Below, piece after piece: positions 13,379 to 30,565 of a stretch of DNA of 64,000 nt. The stretch comes from Brugia malayi. Taxonomy: Eukaryota > Nematoda > Chromadorea > Rhabditida > Onchocercidae. A model generated the notes under the pieces. That model ran no database searches. It was not told the DNA's origin and was given only the letters and a program-made list of their open reading frames with translations. Position 1 is the first letter of the stretch, and each line of letters opens with the position of its first letter. The stretch covers positions 1 through 64,000 of the forward strand of contig NW_025062296.1 of assembly GCF_000002995.4 (NCBI RefSeq), read 5' to 3'. Made by a program: the position numbers and the translations under genes.

Positions 13379-13790
13379 CTTCGAATCCCGAATCCTACAA
13401 CTGATAGGGAATTGCCATAATCATCGTGTGCCACTTGGACAATCCCGTTTGATGGAAAAAATTCACCAATCAAGAGAATGGAAAGTTAGAAAATAAAACT
13501 GCCAGAAAGAATGTCTTTGAAATCGATTAAATTGCTTATTCTTATCAAATAAAGAAGCATTTAAAATCTTAAAAATAATGTAAAACTGTTAATTTCAATG
13601 CCTGTGATGCATTTCTCGTCATTTCTGCTGCAAACGGTGCTGGAATATCAACTTCAATGCACTTTTTGCATAGTTCTGGAAATGGTGTATCATGCGATAG
13701 ACGTGCTGTCCGGATTTGGTAGTTGCTTCCATAATATCGCTTCTTCTTTCCATTTCTGCTAACCAGAAATAACCAAATTATATCCTCATA
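13379..13790 (-). other. Two possible exons of an unidentified gene
   Basis: On the minus strand, about 13790-13590 has an open frame that is unusually rich in good codons for this AT-rich region (it includes PFPELCKKCIEVDIPAPFAAE). About 13480-13375 has another (FFPSNGIVQVAHDDYGNS followed by a basic GIRRR). Both have better coding character than the flanking sequence, and a TTAG acceptor precedes the first. No family is recognised, no start codon or continuous splice path was established, and they could be remnants. They lie downstream of the poly(A)-binding protein gene on the same strand. Confidence 0.35.
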
Positions 13791-15153
13791 AACTGCAAAG
13801 GTTAAAAATATCAGGATTGGACTTAAGATTAATTTTCGTCTATAATCTCACTTTCAAAAACTTAACTAACTTTTCTGAATCATATAAGTTGATGTTTGAT
13901 AACGTCTGAAGTAGTTGTTGGTAACAGAAGATATAATGCCACGTAAGATCCTCTTTGCTCTTGCATTTTTTAAGTCTATATAATATTATGTGTAATTATA
14001 TTACGCACTCATTTGGATGAACACACAACTCACACGTTCATAACATTATTACAATTTCGCTGGAATTTCAAGCTTTATGAGCTGGTAAACTAACACACCG
14101 TCGCAATGGTGTTACGAATATGAGTGTAACAATGAGAAATCATGCCGCAACGTCACTGATATACACTTTTCAATAGTCTTCAATAAATTCACTTTTATGG
14201 TACACAACAAAAATTCAACAACGTTTTTATTCAAATCAACCAAAAAAGAACGTGATGACAATACTGATCCCACAAACCTGTAGATGATAAACAAAAGCTA
14301 AATTTCCAATCATGAACAAGACCGTTTTCACTTGATATTTAATAAAAAAGCATTGAGTGATCATATAACATAAAAAGTTGAATTTTTGAATAGCCGAACT
14401 GCATGAAATAATCCACCCTTAACTCACAATGAATACATATTCGTATGGTTCACAAAAATGTGACAATGAAGCAATTCAAGGAAAATTAACTTGAACATTA
14501 AAAGCAAAAATTGGATATAAACAATTATCCAACAGCAGCTCTAAGTGATTATTTTCAACTGTTTTCGGTCATTTTAACTAAAAGTCATTATAAATTTTAG
14601 GAAAGATGGAGAATAAAATGGGAATGATGCCAAGGGAAGATGCAAAACCACAAATAATGCGTCTTACAACTCATATTCGAGAATAACCCAAAAGAAGCAA
14701 ATTGTTCGTTAAATTTGTCCTTTTTATACAGAGAATCAATTAAAAAACAAAAAAAAAAAAAAAAAAAAAACAAAAAACAAAAAAAGAAAAGTAAAAAAAA
14801 ACTAAAAGTATCTAAACACCCGTTAAAATTATGATGTTTTTAAAATGTTTGACAAATCGCAAAAGTCCGGGAAAAGGATAATTGAACATGACCCATTAAA
14901 GCGGTGTGACCAACTTGCAATTGCTTAAAAATTGCAACATGAAACCTAACGGTAACTTACAGTGGTCTTATCTATTCTCTGAATAAGAGATACCGCAACA
15001 GAGAATAACAATGAGCATAAAATGGCAGAATTTTAGGAAAAAGACAATAAACCTGAGTAGGGCAGGGTGTCGTGTAAGAGATGCTAATCTTTTTTTAAAA
15101 AAAATTGAAGCTGAAAAGTTAAAATAAAAGAAATAAGTCGACGACTTGTTCCT
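13791..15153. other. Intergenic / 3' flank of the PABP gene
   Basis: No supported gene. A 25-codon frame at about 14605-14682 (+) follows a TTTTAG acceptor-like site but is too short to call. A-rich simple tracts occur at 14745-14800. The 3' UTR of the PABP gene must lie at the right end of this stretch on the minus strand; I did not find a confident poly(A) signal. Confidence 0.5.
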
Positions 15154-18698
<3,545 letters not shown>

Positions 18699-21600
18699 AA
18701 ATTTGCTACTAGCGACCAACTTATATCGTTACCAAATCTGAAAATTGTTCAATTACATACTGAGTAATATTGGTTAATTTTCTCTACTTGAAAAAATCTG
18801 AAATGCATTAAAAATCTTTAAGAAAGTTCTGAATTTAAAGAGCCAAATCCACTATTCACTTCCATGTACCGAAACAACTAACAGAACTAGATAGTGCCTT
18901 ATCAAAGATCATAATACACGGAAGAAATATCAGAACCACACAATAAATTATATATTGGAACTGAAGTGTCTCCCTTTTCTCAATATCTACTCCAGTACGT
19001 GAAACTCATACACCACGACCAATAATTAAACAAGAAAACCGAAAGAAAAGAAAGAAACCTTATGTCTCTCAGCTTTAACAAAATGAAACAAGGAGAGATA
19101 TTGAATTTAAACACCAACTCTAACAATACATCGAAATTTACATATTAGATTAGCGAATATATGCAAATTGATAGAAAAAACATATGAAAGTTTAGGCATA
19201 TCTAAGAAAAACAAAAAATACAAAAATAGATTGCATAATATATGGGCATTTTACGATTTGCTGACACATAAAGGTCAGTACCTTAAATCTAATCAACTGT
19301 ATGAATAAAATGGACAAATTTTTGACAAAACGACAAAATTGCAGTTACATATTTAAGGAAAGAAAGCAAAAATAAAAAGGATGAGAAATGAGGAACGGTA
19401 CAAGAGATTAATATAAGAAAGTGAAAAATTGTCATATTTAGAAAATTAGAGGCTTATGAATGGTAACATGAAATATGAATGGAAGCTGAAGCAAACTGAA
19501 AGATAGGTTATACTCAACAATATCATCAAAGAAATTGAAGGAAGTGTTTCATACATACAGTCATCTTTCTAAAGCCACTGTTAAAAAAGTCACAACATAT
19601 GATACTTCTCATTCAGAGAAAGCACAAGACATAGGTGAAATTTAATTGGGATAATCCAACAAATAAAAGTTACAACTTGACACAAAGAACTCATACTACA
19701 ATAATAAATGTAAGAAATATGAGTTCAATTTTACGACTTCTAGTCCTGAGATGGGTAGATAAATGGAAACTGTTAAGTACAAAAAGTAAAAGTTGAAAAG
19801 ATGTGAACAAACCTTGCGCAGGAAAGTGTGTCAATTGATCAGCGTAGCAATACCAATATTCTTCGTTCACCTTTTTTTTTTTGTAAAAACTTTTTTGAAA
19901 TTTTGTAATTTTTTTGGGGGAAGTGGATTTTCTGACGAATAGACAGAACTTTTAGGTAATTTCTCAATAAATTTTATGATTTTTTTTTTGAATTTTTCAA
20001 ATAAGAAGCGAGCAAAAGAGACAGATAGGGATGCGACCCCAGTAGGTATGTCACAACACACTGCACACCTCGATGTCGCCCTTCGAGCAGACAGACAGAT
20101 GCAGACACTCACACAGACTCACCCTTTATACCTTTCCACACAGCACTTGCTCACTATCCTATGACAATGCTCACCCTCTCGTCAGGTTCCTACAACGATT
20201 CTTCAATGCTTGCATGAATATTCCCGTGCTATTTCTTTGATATGAACAATGAGTTAAAGATTGTTACGAAGATAGGATAAAAGGATATGAAGATTAGAGA
20301 TAGGAGATACTTCTCCTTATCATTCCTGTCCGCTTTCCCTTATCATTTTCAGGAATTTATCAAATCTATCCTAAATCTTAAGTTTGGCTTAATGCCAGCT
20401 ATATTACGAAGTCACTTGGTAAAATGGCAAATAAGGTAGTTCAGATAAGGGCGGGAGAGGAGAGAAGGAGAGAGCTGTGTGGACGTAAGAAGGAAAGGGA
20501 ATGTCAAGGGTCATCTGCGAAAAGAAATGTATTAACTAGTGGGAGAAGCTATCAGTTAATCTACGATTGTCAAAATTCCTCCATCAGCGTATGCTTTCAT
20601 GAATCGCATGATTTCACTAATCTGGATAAGTTGTTTTACAAAGCTGCGTTACAAAGGGATGTCAAATAAGATAGAGTTGATGGTTAATCCTTTCTTTATT
20701 ACATGTTTTAAAATTCTCTTTTCAATTTATGTCTACCAAGATTTCAAAAAAAAGGAGAAAATGGGATATATTCAATCTTGTTATCGTTATGTAGCCTGAT
20801 AACTCGTAAGCAAACTAATTACTTGCATCATTTTTGATTTTTGATAACAATAAGAAGAAAGCTGTACAAATGACAACAAAATAAGTTGAAAAATCTATTC
20901 TGAGAAGTACATTTTACCATTCCGTCATAATATAAAACTTTGAAATGTCGCATAACAAATATGCAGCATACCATAAATGATAAAAGAAAATCTGTTGAAA
21001 ATCGAATCCAAATACTTTCCTAGAGTTCTGAGACATTTCAGTCGAAAGATTCAAAAATGTTATCGAACAACGCTTTCGATAGAATGTTCCCAATTATATT
21101 GATTCCGTCCAGCATATTATGAATTGTCTTAAATTAATTTTCTTTTGCAGCAGAGCAAAAAATCTAAATTTAAAGCATGAAAAAACTGTAAAAAATGACA
21201 TGGAATTTTTTCTTCTCATTTTCAGTAGGCCTTTCAAAAATTTCCAGATCACTCAAATGGACATCATATATCTCGATTATGCCTTTATTATTACTTTTCT
21301 TCAATTACGTAATTATTTAATTAGATATTACATCAATGTTGCAGAGGATTAGATCATTTAGGAGTTATTTCGAATATTTCTGATACATTCAATGATGATA
21401 CTCGAGTGTTTTACTAATATCCACAATGATTCCAATCAATTCTTATCAAAGTTAATTAGTATTACTTTATTCTTATCAGTAGTAACCAATCTGTACATGT
21501 TATCCTTATCACTCCTCATCATTTTGTTTTCCCGCTTTATGTCTTGAAGGATCGTAGATGAGTGATAGATGATAGGTGCTGAAGTGAGTGGGAAATGATG

Positions 21601-22250
21601 ACGACGATTCAACTACATCTTGTAGCATCATCACATATATCTCTACGCTTCTTTTTTCTTTTTTTTTACTTTTCCTTATGAAAGAAAAATGCTTTCTAAA
21701 TGATGTAAGCCATAATTTTTGCATTGGTATTTCATATCTTTTTCCTTTTCTATTTTCAATATTATCCCTGTGTTGAACGTAAGCTGCTGGATTGCTATCA
21801 AATCATGAAACTCTTTGTCCCTTTTCCCGATTGATTCTTTATTTTGAAGATTGTAAAAAAGCTTTAGATAAATTATCCAATAAATGTCCTTTTTTTGTGC
21901 CATCGATAGGTAGTCACATTATGCAACTTTTGATTATCTTTTAGTGTTACTTCTATCCATTCATATCCCTCAGCTTTCAAGTTATTTTCAGAACTTCCCA
22001 AAACGGAATATGATATATTTGTTTATGCAATAATAAAATGAACCTTATTTATCCGTTGGAAAACTAATGATAATACTTCTACATCTATTAATACGTTTTG
22101 AATGATTTATCTACTGTTGGCCATTTGCTTCATAAGTACTTGTTTTAAACTTTGTGAAGTGTATCAAATTCTCTATATATTATTTTATTGAAGTGTACGC
22201 GAAGTTTTAGAAGGTCAGTAGTTTATTGCAGAATCTTTTGCTATTGACAG
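18699..22250. other. Intergenic region upstream of pab-1
   Basis: About 3.5 kb with no supported gene. Several chance frames of 60-80 codons occur (for example 20424-20669 +) but show no domain, biased composition or splice signals. A promoter for pab-1 should lie here, but no element could be assigned. Confidence 0.6.
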
Positions 22251-25200
22251 AGATCACAAATGAATGAGAAAGGCACGACAAGTCCTATCACAAACGCAAC
22301 TGTCATTGCGACAACCAGTTTGAGACCGATAGTGCCAGATAGACAAGCTTTTCAGCAGGAACTTCGTAAATATAATTAGAGTATTAGTGAAATGTTCGCG
22401 AAGGTTACTTTTAGTCTTCAGTGCTTGATTTTCTTTGCTTCAAAGTTATTTATTTCAGTCATTATAGTTTTTAGATTATGTTAAAGACCGTTTGGCGTCT
22501 TGAGACCTTTTTCTACTAACTCTTGAAGCTAATAAATATGCCTTTTAGTAATTTGAATCTTTGTCTATTATCCCTTATTGCCATTATGCTGACCATTCAC
22601 CACCAGTATTGTTTACTCATTCATTCACTGTGGGGTATGTATATATGCTTATAACTTCGACTGACATACCAATTAGCTTTATTCCACATTTCTACTGAAT
22701 AATATAGAAATTTATAAATAATTGGTAATATGTTTGCTTCTTGATAACTATGAACTTGTTATAAATGCTTCATTTCAGTATGCTTAATGCTTAATTTTTT
22801 AAAACCTCTTTCAACTGACTGTAAAGTAATTTTTCGAATGCGTTAGTCATACTTCTTTGTCATGTTTTCCTTTATTTGCAGATCGATAGAATTATCGGAA
22901 GGGACTTTGAATATGTTGAAGCAGAGCAAGCAAGAACCTTGCAAAAGGAGGGAACAATTGAAGATTGAGGCTGATGGAATGAAAATTGAAATTAATGAAA
23001 TCAAAAAACTGCTCACAGAAAAGGTTAGCGATTACCTTATGTCGTGAAATTACTACTCATCTGCTTCTTAAATCATGAAATTTTTAATGATTTAATAGAA
23101 ATATATCGATATCGCGCAGTATTATCGGTCACGTTGTTAATAGCAAAGGTGTTAGGAACCTAGAAATGACAAAATGAAAATTTAAAGTTCATAATAAAGA
23201 AGTTTGATCTAGAATTTCTAACTAGTTTAGCATTTCTTGTGAATTTATAACATACTGTGATCATTGTTTTTATGAAAGGGGAAGATATTATTTTCAAGAA
23301 ATGGGTTCATTTATTGAAAAATGATGAATCGTACATTATATTTTCTTGAAGATTCTAGTTCATCCAATAATGAAATTTGATTTAATTATATATAGTCTTG
23401 AAATGAAAATTTTACAGAATGCATTATTGCCCGATATAGAAAATGATTTGGTCTACAGGGATGAAAGCAAATTGACAACACGTTTGGAAGAATTGGAGAT
23501 TGCATACTCTCAAACGAAGTTCACTTCTAGTTGTACTGAAAAAGCAGTGATTAAGGAAATCGATAAATTGAAACGGAATCGAGCCAATTAGCGCAAGTTT
23601 TCTAGTCATTGATTTAATTTTTATTTAATTAACATTAAACAATGAACATAACTGAACATTCATTTTAATTCCGAAACTAGTATATTAAATTTCTAATAGT
23701 TATTGTTTCAAAAAAAAAAAAAATACGCTCAGGTAGCTCTACAGGACCATTTAAGCTCTACAGGCTCTACAGTAAAAGCATTTAAATCACCCTCAATTTT
23801 ACGTTAAGGGATTTGGAAAAAATATCAAAAAAATAGAAAAAATATGGGCATAAACTGAGACTTATATAAAATTAGCATCTTTCCAAAGTAGCAGATCAAT
23901 CCAGGAAAGCTTGGAAAAAAAAACTTTTGCGGAAAAAGGGCTGAAGATTTTGGCGCAATAAACAGGAAAAAAAACGAAGAAAAATTTGACGCAATGAACA
24001 TGAAAAAAAGAATTTTAGGGATTTACTAGTGATATTAAAATCTTATTTCCAAGTACAAGAATGATCTGAATGTAGTTTATCCAATCGACAGGTAAGCTAA
24101 TTTTAGTCAGCTAATTTTATTTGATTGTAATTTTCTTATGAATTCATAGCATTGATTTCATTCAAAATACTTATAAAATATTTTCTTTTTTTTTTCTTAT
24201 TTATTGTTTGTACATAAAGCTCATTTTTTTAGGAAATATAATATTATCATGGAAGAGAAAAGAGTTATACAACTCCAGTAGTGTGGAATCAATGAAAGGG
24301 GTAGTGTATGTTGCTACACATTCCATCTCTTTACCGGAACTTTTATTAATTCTTAATATTATAAAGTTTACTTCTCAGCCCTTTTGGCGATTTTTTCCTT
24401 TCGATGAAAACAAATGAAGCAGTGGATAGTTGCAACAGGAAGAGGAAGGTGTACATAGATTAGTTTATTGCTTAATGTTGTGGATTCCTCGTAAATTTAC
24501 TTTGGTTTTTTTTAATGTTTTTTTTTTCTGATTAGTTTTAGTTCCTTATTTTGATCCTTAATTTTATTTTTATTTATTTTATAGTTTCGAAAAATTTTGT
24601 ATAGTAATAAGATTTATCTTATGTGCATTATTTTATTATTTTCAAGCAGTCATATTTATGCACTCATATTTATCGAGTATCTTCATAAAATAGTAAAGAA
24701 GTAATAAGAAGGAAACATTTTAGAATGTGCTGAAGTCAATCCGTGAAACAACAAATCAGCTTGAGACAACTGATCGATATATTAGACAGCAAAGGTGAAT
24801 TTCTTACATCTTAAAGACAGTTTAGGCGATTTGCATGCTAAAAAAACGAAACTAATGGATAGTTATAACAAGAAGCGGGTGGAATACATCGACTGGTCAA
24901 ATAGAAATAAAAAAGATATACAATGTTCTTCCATAATTTGTTCGAATTATCCGTATCCAGCAACATACCCAACGACTCATCGCCAACAGTCGCGTGAGTT
25001 TGTTCTCTATTGTTTGAGTTGATTTTGTTGCGTTTCTGCTGTTTAGACTACAATCATGACTTTAAGTGATCCAATTTCTTCACTGATCAAAATTAGTTCA
25101 CCCTTCTTCATAGATCAAAAATGAACTTGGTGTGTAGTAGTTTTTTAATTATTTCCAGAGGATATTTGTTAAACTGTAGAAGGTTTTATATCCTCAGTTA

Positions 25201-26096
25201 TTCAATTTAGATGCTTTACTGATGAAGACACATTGGAACTTTTTTATGAACAGAAGATGACATGTAAAAGATTCATTGAGTACTTAATTTCACTACAGTC
25301 ACGGATGCCCGTAGAATGTTTTTTCATCAGCTTATGACACAGTTGATAAAACAAGTAGACAAATGATTGCTGACGGCAATGAAGGTTATTGTATTACAGT
25401 TACATTCTTCATTTTATTAAATTTCATCTGATATGTTTCCATATTTCGTTTTTTTCATCTTATTTTATTTCCAATACAGATTTATTCCTTAAAAAGTACA
25501 GTTGAAACATAAGTTTATTAATCAAATTGTGTTGGTCTATATGAAAACATTTTTTCAGATTCAGCTGAGGAATATCCGTCATCTTTTTCCGCCCTGAAAA
25601 TACATCCATCATTACCGATTGAGCAAAATTTTGGAAACGAAATATCTCTAACGTTTTGAAGAAAAAAAATTGCAAGAAGTCTTCGAAGAAGCCATGTCAG
25701 GTATTTCCCGAGTTTCAATATTATTACCATGATGGTCGTGAAGTCGTAACTTCTGTTTATTTGAATTCATTTTATAAGTGTATCGCTAATAAGAACCGTT
25801 ACTGAGAAAAATAGCTAATAAATGTTGTTGCAGTTGATCAAAAATCAATCAATGTCTTCATTATTAATGCATCATTATAATGCGAATCAGCTTTTTTTAT
25901 TCCTAATTAATTTTTGGTGTCCGTTTTCTCAGTCTAGCTTAATTTCACTTCTTTTTGCAGAAAACAATTTTCATCCAGTGCAAATGTTATGCTTCTTTAA
26001 AGAAACTGAGATATCAATACCTCAAATCTATCGCGAAATTGAACACACATTGAGTATGGTGCGTGCATTGTTGAAGCAGTACCAAGAACAAACAAA
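22251..26096 (+). other. Exons of an unidentified coiled-coil protein gene
   Basis: Plus-strand blocks with splice signals: 22251-22376 (after ACAG; ATG at 22260), 22882-23023, 23418-23588, 24724-24794, 24821-24993, possible blocks at about 25208-25320 and 25559-25660, and 25961-26096. The encoded protein is strongly charged and heptad-like (for example IKIEINEIKKLL-type and AVIKEIDKLKR stretches), so a cytoplasmic coiled-coil protein is likely. Block 1 ends in an in-frame TAG (22377) and block 3 has TAG at 23589 before its only usable donor, so either exons were missed or the gene is broken. Blocks 4 and 5 join in phase only across a 26-nt GT-AG gap. The family is not recognised; a resemblance to Bfr1-like coiled coils is a weak impression. 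Confidence 0.45.
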
Positions 26097-27859
26097 GTAA
26101 GGATATTCCCTTCTTCATGTTTCTGGGTTTGATTTCATTTGAATTTTGCTCTTATACGATTTCTGCATGCATAATCTCAGGAACACATTTCTTTACTTTA
26201 TTTATGAGCATCTATACCGTGTTGTGGTGTATTTTTTATATTAAATTTGTTTTCCATCGAATTCTGGATTCATAATATCATGGAAACACTAACAATCTAA
26301 CTCGAAAGAAAAGTTTTTAGACAAAGGTTGGTGTATTCTATTAAGACTTACATCTCAACATCTTATAGTTATCTGTATATTTTGGGAAAAAAGTGATACC
26401 GATAGTTACTTTCACTTAGTGAATACGGCAGATTCAACTTGGAATGGTTCAACAGATAATCTGGTCAAGGAAGCATCTTCAATTTTCATACTTGTTCCTC
26501 CTTCGATCTCATAACGCCGATAAAGGAGAGATCTGAATCTTTTGCAAAATATATTTGCAGCCCAAAACTGGAATTTTCACCTCCATTGTCATTATCTAAC
26601 GAAGGTTTTCAAGTAAAAATTCTATCCTAGAACATTCTTTGTTTATTTGTTACTGAATTCAAACATAACACATTTTTATGTAGAAACCGTATATTTTCTT
26701 TTTTTTAAAGAGTTGTTTGTAATTGTAATTATGCAAATGCTTGAATTTTTCTGATGTCAGCAAGAGAAATTCAGTAGCCTTAATCGTTTAGAAATAAGTA
26801 AACGTATATAATATTGTTATAGATATTCGTCATCCGTATTCTTCATAATCATTTTTTTTCTGATAATAATTTCACTCACACTGTATTTGTCTGGAATTGA
26901 TATGGGTTAGAATTATGGGTTGTTTAGCCATTTCTTTTTATTTATAATTTGTTTCATTGTTTACATTTGTACAGAATTTTATAGAGCAACGTTGCAACTG
27001 TTTCAGAAATCTCAAAAGAGAATTCCTTTTTCTCAAAAAAAAAACATACAGGAAGCATGTTGATCATTTGTCGAGTGTTAATTTGCATTTATCTAATTCA
27101 AAAGTTTTTGAAGTATATATTATGTGTATAAATATTATATCTATGTATTCAATTCCTGATTTCTTGTACTATGTCCAATTAATTTATAAATCATGTTTTA
27201 CAAGTCTAAAAAAATGGTGGAAAAAAGTATGAGCTCAATGAAATCGTCTCAAAATCCAGTTTTAATTTTAAAAATATTGAAATTAGTAACTGTTTTCCTA
27301 ATAGTTCATTGTGATTAATAGAAGTGATTTGATCAGTTCATGATCGATAGATATGCATTTTATGTGTTTTAATTATAATTTCGTAGATATATTTATATTG
27401 TTGATTCTCGAATAGAATTTTAATTTGAAGACTTCTGTTGCAGAAATAATCACAAGATTTGGAACGTTCTGTACTTTTACAAATTACAAGTTCAGAACTT
27501 CAAAAGATAGTCAAGCGAAGTGGATAGATTGCACAGTATTCACATGGAGGGACAGTGGCAGAAAAAACTTATGATATTATCTTTTATCGTTTTGTGATGT
27601 CTATTATAACTGCAAATTTGTGGGAAGAAAGCGCGATATCAAATGACAACACAAATATTCGTTTCTTGAAGGTCAGTATTAGCTGGTTGAAATGCAGAAG
27701 GCTTCTGTTTCACTTTTCGCTTTTTTCTCATGATGATTATTTAGAATAGCTTATCATATAAATTTCTAATGAACAAGTTAAGCTCCTCTCTAAACATACA
27801 GATCAATATGTCGTTTTTTTTAACGAATACATTTTTTAAGTCTACCTTACAAGGAGTTT
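26097..27859. other. Intron or intergenic, nothing recognised
   Basis: AT-rich sequence with short chance frames only (for example 26957-27232 +). Further 3' exons of the coiled-coil gene could be hidden here, but none could be supported. Confidence 0.5.
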
Positions 27860-30565
27860 GTTTTTTAAATGTAATCTCCCCGGTTTCGTGCAATTCGTAA
27901 TAGCCATCAGTGGGCTGTCCTGGCTCTGGAATTATGTTTGCAGTTAATGAAGATAGAACTATAAAAAGAAAATTGTGATGTTTTTATTAATTTGATGCAA
28001 AATTTGATAAAACAAACGTCTAAGATGGGCGCAAATATCCCAAACAATTTTTCGACTGTTTTTTTCCAGAAAATAGTGTGCACACGACCAAAATCTGCCT
28101 CAATAACTCCTTCCTCAACGAACTTAGGGAATTTATTCGTTTGTATTGCCTAACTGGAAATATATTACAGTTTACATGGATAGAGCCAGATTAAACCAAA
28201 CAAAATATTGGATAAGAAATAACAACCAATGAAATTATATTGAATTCTAAGGATAGCGTACTTCTTGGCCGTTTCACTGACACGAATTCTTCTTGCTACG
28301 CCATACGATTCCAGTTTACGACCTATCGAAACTATCTTCCCAAATAAGCAATAACTGAAAATGTAAAGCAATTATGCAATTTCTTTATTTTCTGCCCTAT
28401 TAAGTAGATCAGATAGCTAGATAAAATTATCGCAAATTTTGTGATTTAGTAAAATTACTACTAACCGAGGTATTTTGAAACTAATACTCCAGCAAAAATT
28501 GATCCGGTGTGAATATCTATACCAATCTCAAATGATATATCAGTTCCTGGACGCTGATTTCACCTCCATTTGCATACCAATGGCCATATTTAAAATACGT
28601 CCTGAATGATCGATGTATTGAGGGGGGAACACCACTAGCAACCACTTAAGCATCATCAATAGTTTCAACTTTATAAACGTTATTCTAAACATGTAAATTA
28701 ATTAATGGAAACGAATCATATAAATTCAATAAAAACAAAAGCGAAGATTTTCGACATTTTACACATTAAAAAAATATTGATTGAAAAGCTAAGAGCTTTA
28801 ACAGTGTGACAGACTGAATAGTTTTAAAGTTATAAAGGTTAACTTTATAGTTTAAAACTTTATTACTTTCTTATTAAAGTTTAAGCTGAATAGTTTAAAG
28901 TTGTAATCTTAAAATTCAAATTGGAAAGTTGCAAATTTTAAAATTGTTTTGAAATCTAATATTTAAGTTAACAAAAGAACAAAATGAAGAAAGTAATCCA
29001 CAATTAAAGATTTAAAAATGAAAATATAAAAAGCACTTACAATTTTAGCAATACGATCAAATTTGGTATATAATTCGTTTAAGATATTAAAAACATCATA
29101 AGGTGTTTATTCTGCTTAACTCTTAATTTATCACCGATCAGATTTTATCATTCTAATTGTTTTGCTTTTTTTAACATTTAATTTTTAAAATTGTATTTGT
29201 CATCAATTTCAAAATATTACAACTTTTTAAAACGATTGGATATGAGTGAATTTGGTGGTCCGTTATATCATTTAATATTAACACAAGATATTAACATAAA
29301 TATCTATTCAAAAAAGTCAGTAAAGATTGATAAATAAGTGGTACCTGAAAGACTCAATTATTGTAATCGTATACGTCTTGCAATATGTTGGAAATAATTT
29401 TATTTCTTTAAGAATCAAAGTACTGAACGTGTATTGTTTTCCTTTTCTTTTTTTTTTTTTTTTTAAATTTATTTATATCAGTTAGCAAAGTCACACCAGA
29501 TCTCACTGATGATTTTGATAAAAATGCCTGAGAATAAAATATAAAATTATAACAATAAGTTATTTTGAATTCTCTACATATCATTTATATTTTATCTATG
29601 GATTTTTATTTATGGAGTTTTCCTCCACTAACTCTGATTACTGATAAACATATTACTTACTTAACAGCCCTTATCAATAAAAGATATAATACAGAAATGG
29701 AAAAATTTACGAAATGCAATATTTGGATTTCTCTATTAAAACAAATGTCATATGGAAAAATAATCGCAAATTCGTTTAGCGATAAGCCACATTGTCCATT
29801 ATGCCTTTTTTTTAAAGTTAGATCATTAAATGAATGAATCACGTAAAAGTTACGTCTCCATGTAATCTCAGAAGATGAGCGATTGTTACAAGTTGCATAA
29901 AAAGAACACTTCGTAGAAAATATTATAAGTAATTTAATAAACCAATTTTATTTGATAATTGAGTGAAATATCATCATTTTTTTTCTTAGTTCTTTTTTCT
30001 TAGTATTAAAATTTATCATATGAGAAGTGCAATGGAATTTTAATTTCCTAGAAAATATTAAATCGAAATTAATAAGTTTGCTAATCATTATGAAATCATA
30101 TCAATTAAGAATTTGTAAAAAATTTCCAATCGATTGAATGGAGTGCACAAAAATTATTTTTCACACTTTTGGAAAAAATTATTGGTATAATCATTTGAAC
30201 AAATTTTTTAAAAAAAATGAAAAAAAAGCTATTTTATTAGAATTGTAATAAAATTTACATTTGATTTCGTATTTTGTAAAGAATTGGTCAACGAAGAATT
30301 CACGCAATTTAAACTGTTCCTATTCTTGTCCTTCTGAAATTGCATCTATTTCAGTTGTTTTAGCCAAATACTCTTTCATATGCAATTTGTTCAAAACTCA
30401 TTTTGAATTTTTTTTAGGTTATTTTAAGAAGAAAAAGTGAAACACTAGTAATTGAAAATATAATGTGTTCTTTAATTATTGAATTAAAATGCGCTCGAAG
30501 ACGGCTTTCAATAGTTATTTCAATTTCAATTCCGAATATTCTCCTTGATACTTCACGAACAATAT
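27860..30565 (-). pseudogene. Decayed soluble guanylate cyclase (H-NOX and cyclase domains)
   Basis: A minus-strand block starting at 30565 after TTTCAG encodes IVREVSRRIFGIEIEITIES and later HIIFSI, the expected C-terminal end of an H-NOX (haem/gas-sensing) domain. Cyclase blocks follow: 29115-29041 (PYDVFNILNELYTKFDRIAKI-like, donor GTAAGT), 28684-28466 (VYKVETIDDA, then IGIDIHTGSIFAGV), 28354 to about 28240 (YCLFGKIVSIGRKLESYG) and about 28145-28020 (KFVEEGVIEADFG). These match the class III cyclase core in order. The 28684-28466 exon has a stop at 28648-28646 in place of a Tyr-type codon after DDA, plus two frame changes, one at a run of six C. The metal-binding first aspartate region (FSDI-type) was not found. 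H-NOX plus cyclase indicates the soluble GC (gcy-31 to gcy-37-like) family. Confidence 0.75.

Noticed and set aside
20424..20669. 81-codon frame upstream of pab-1
   Set aside because: No domain, no splice signals and composition like the surrounding DNA.
29565..29837. 90-codon plus-strand frame
   Set aside because: Lies opposite the cyclase relic, low-complexity AT-driven residues, no splice or start context.
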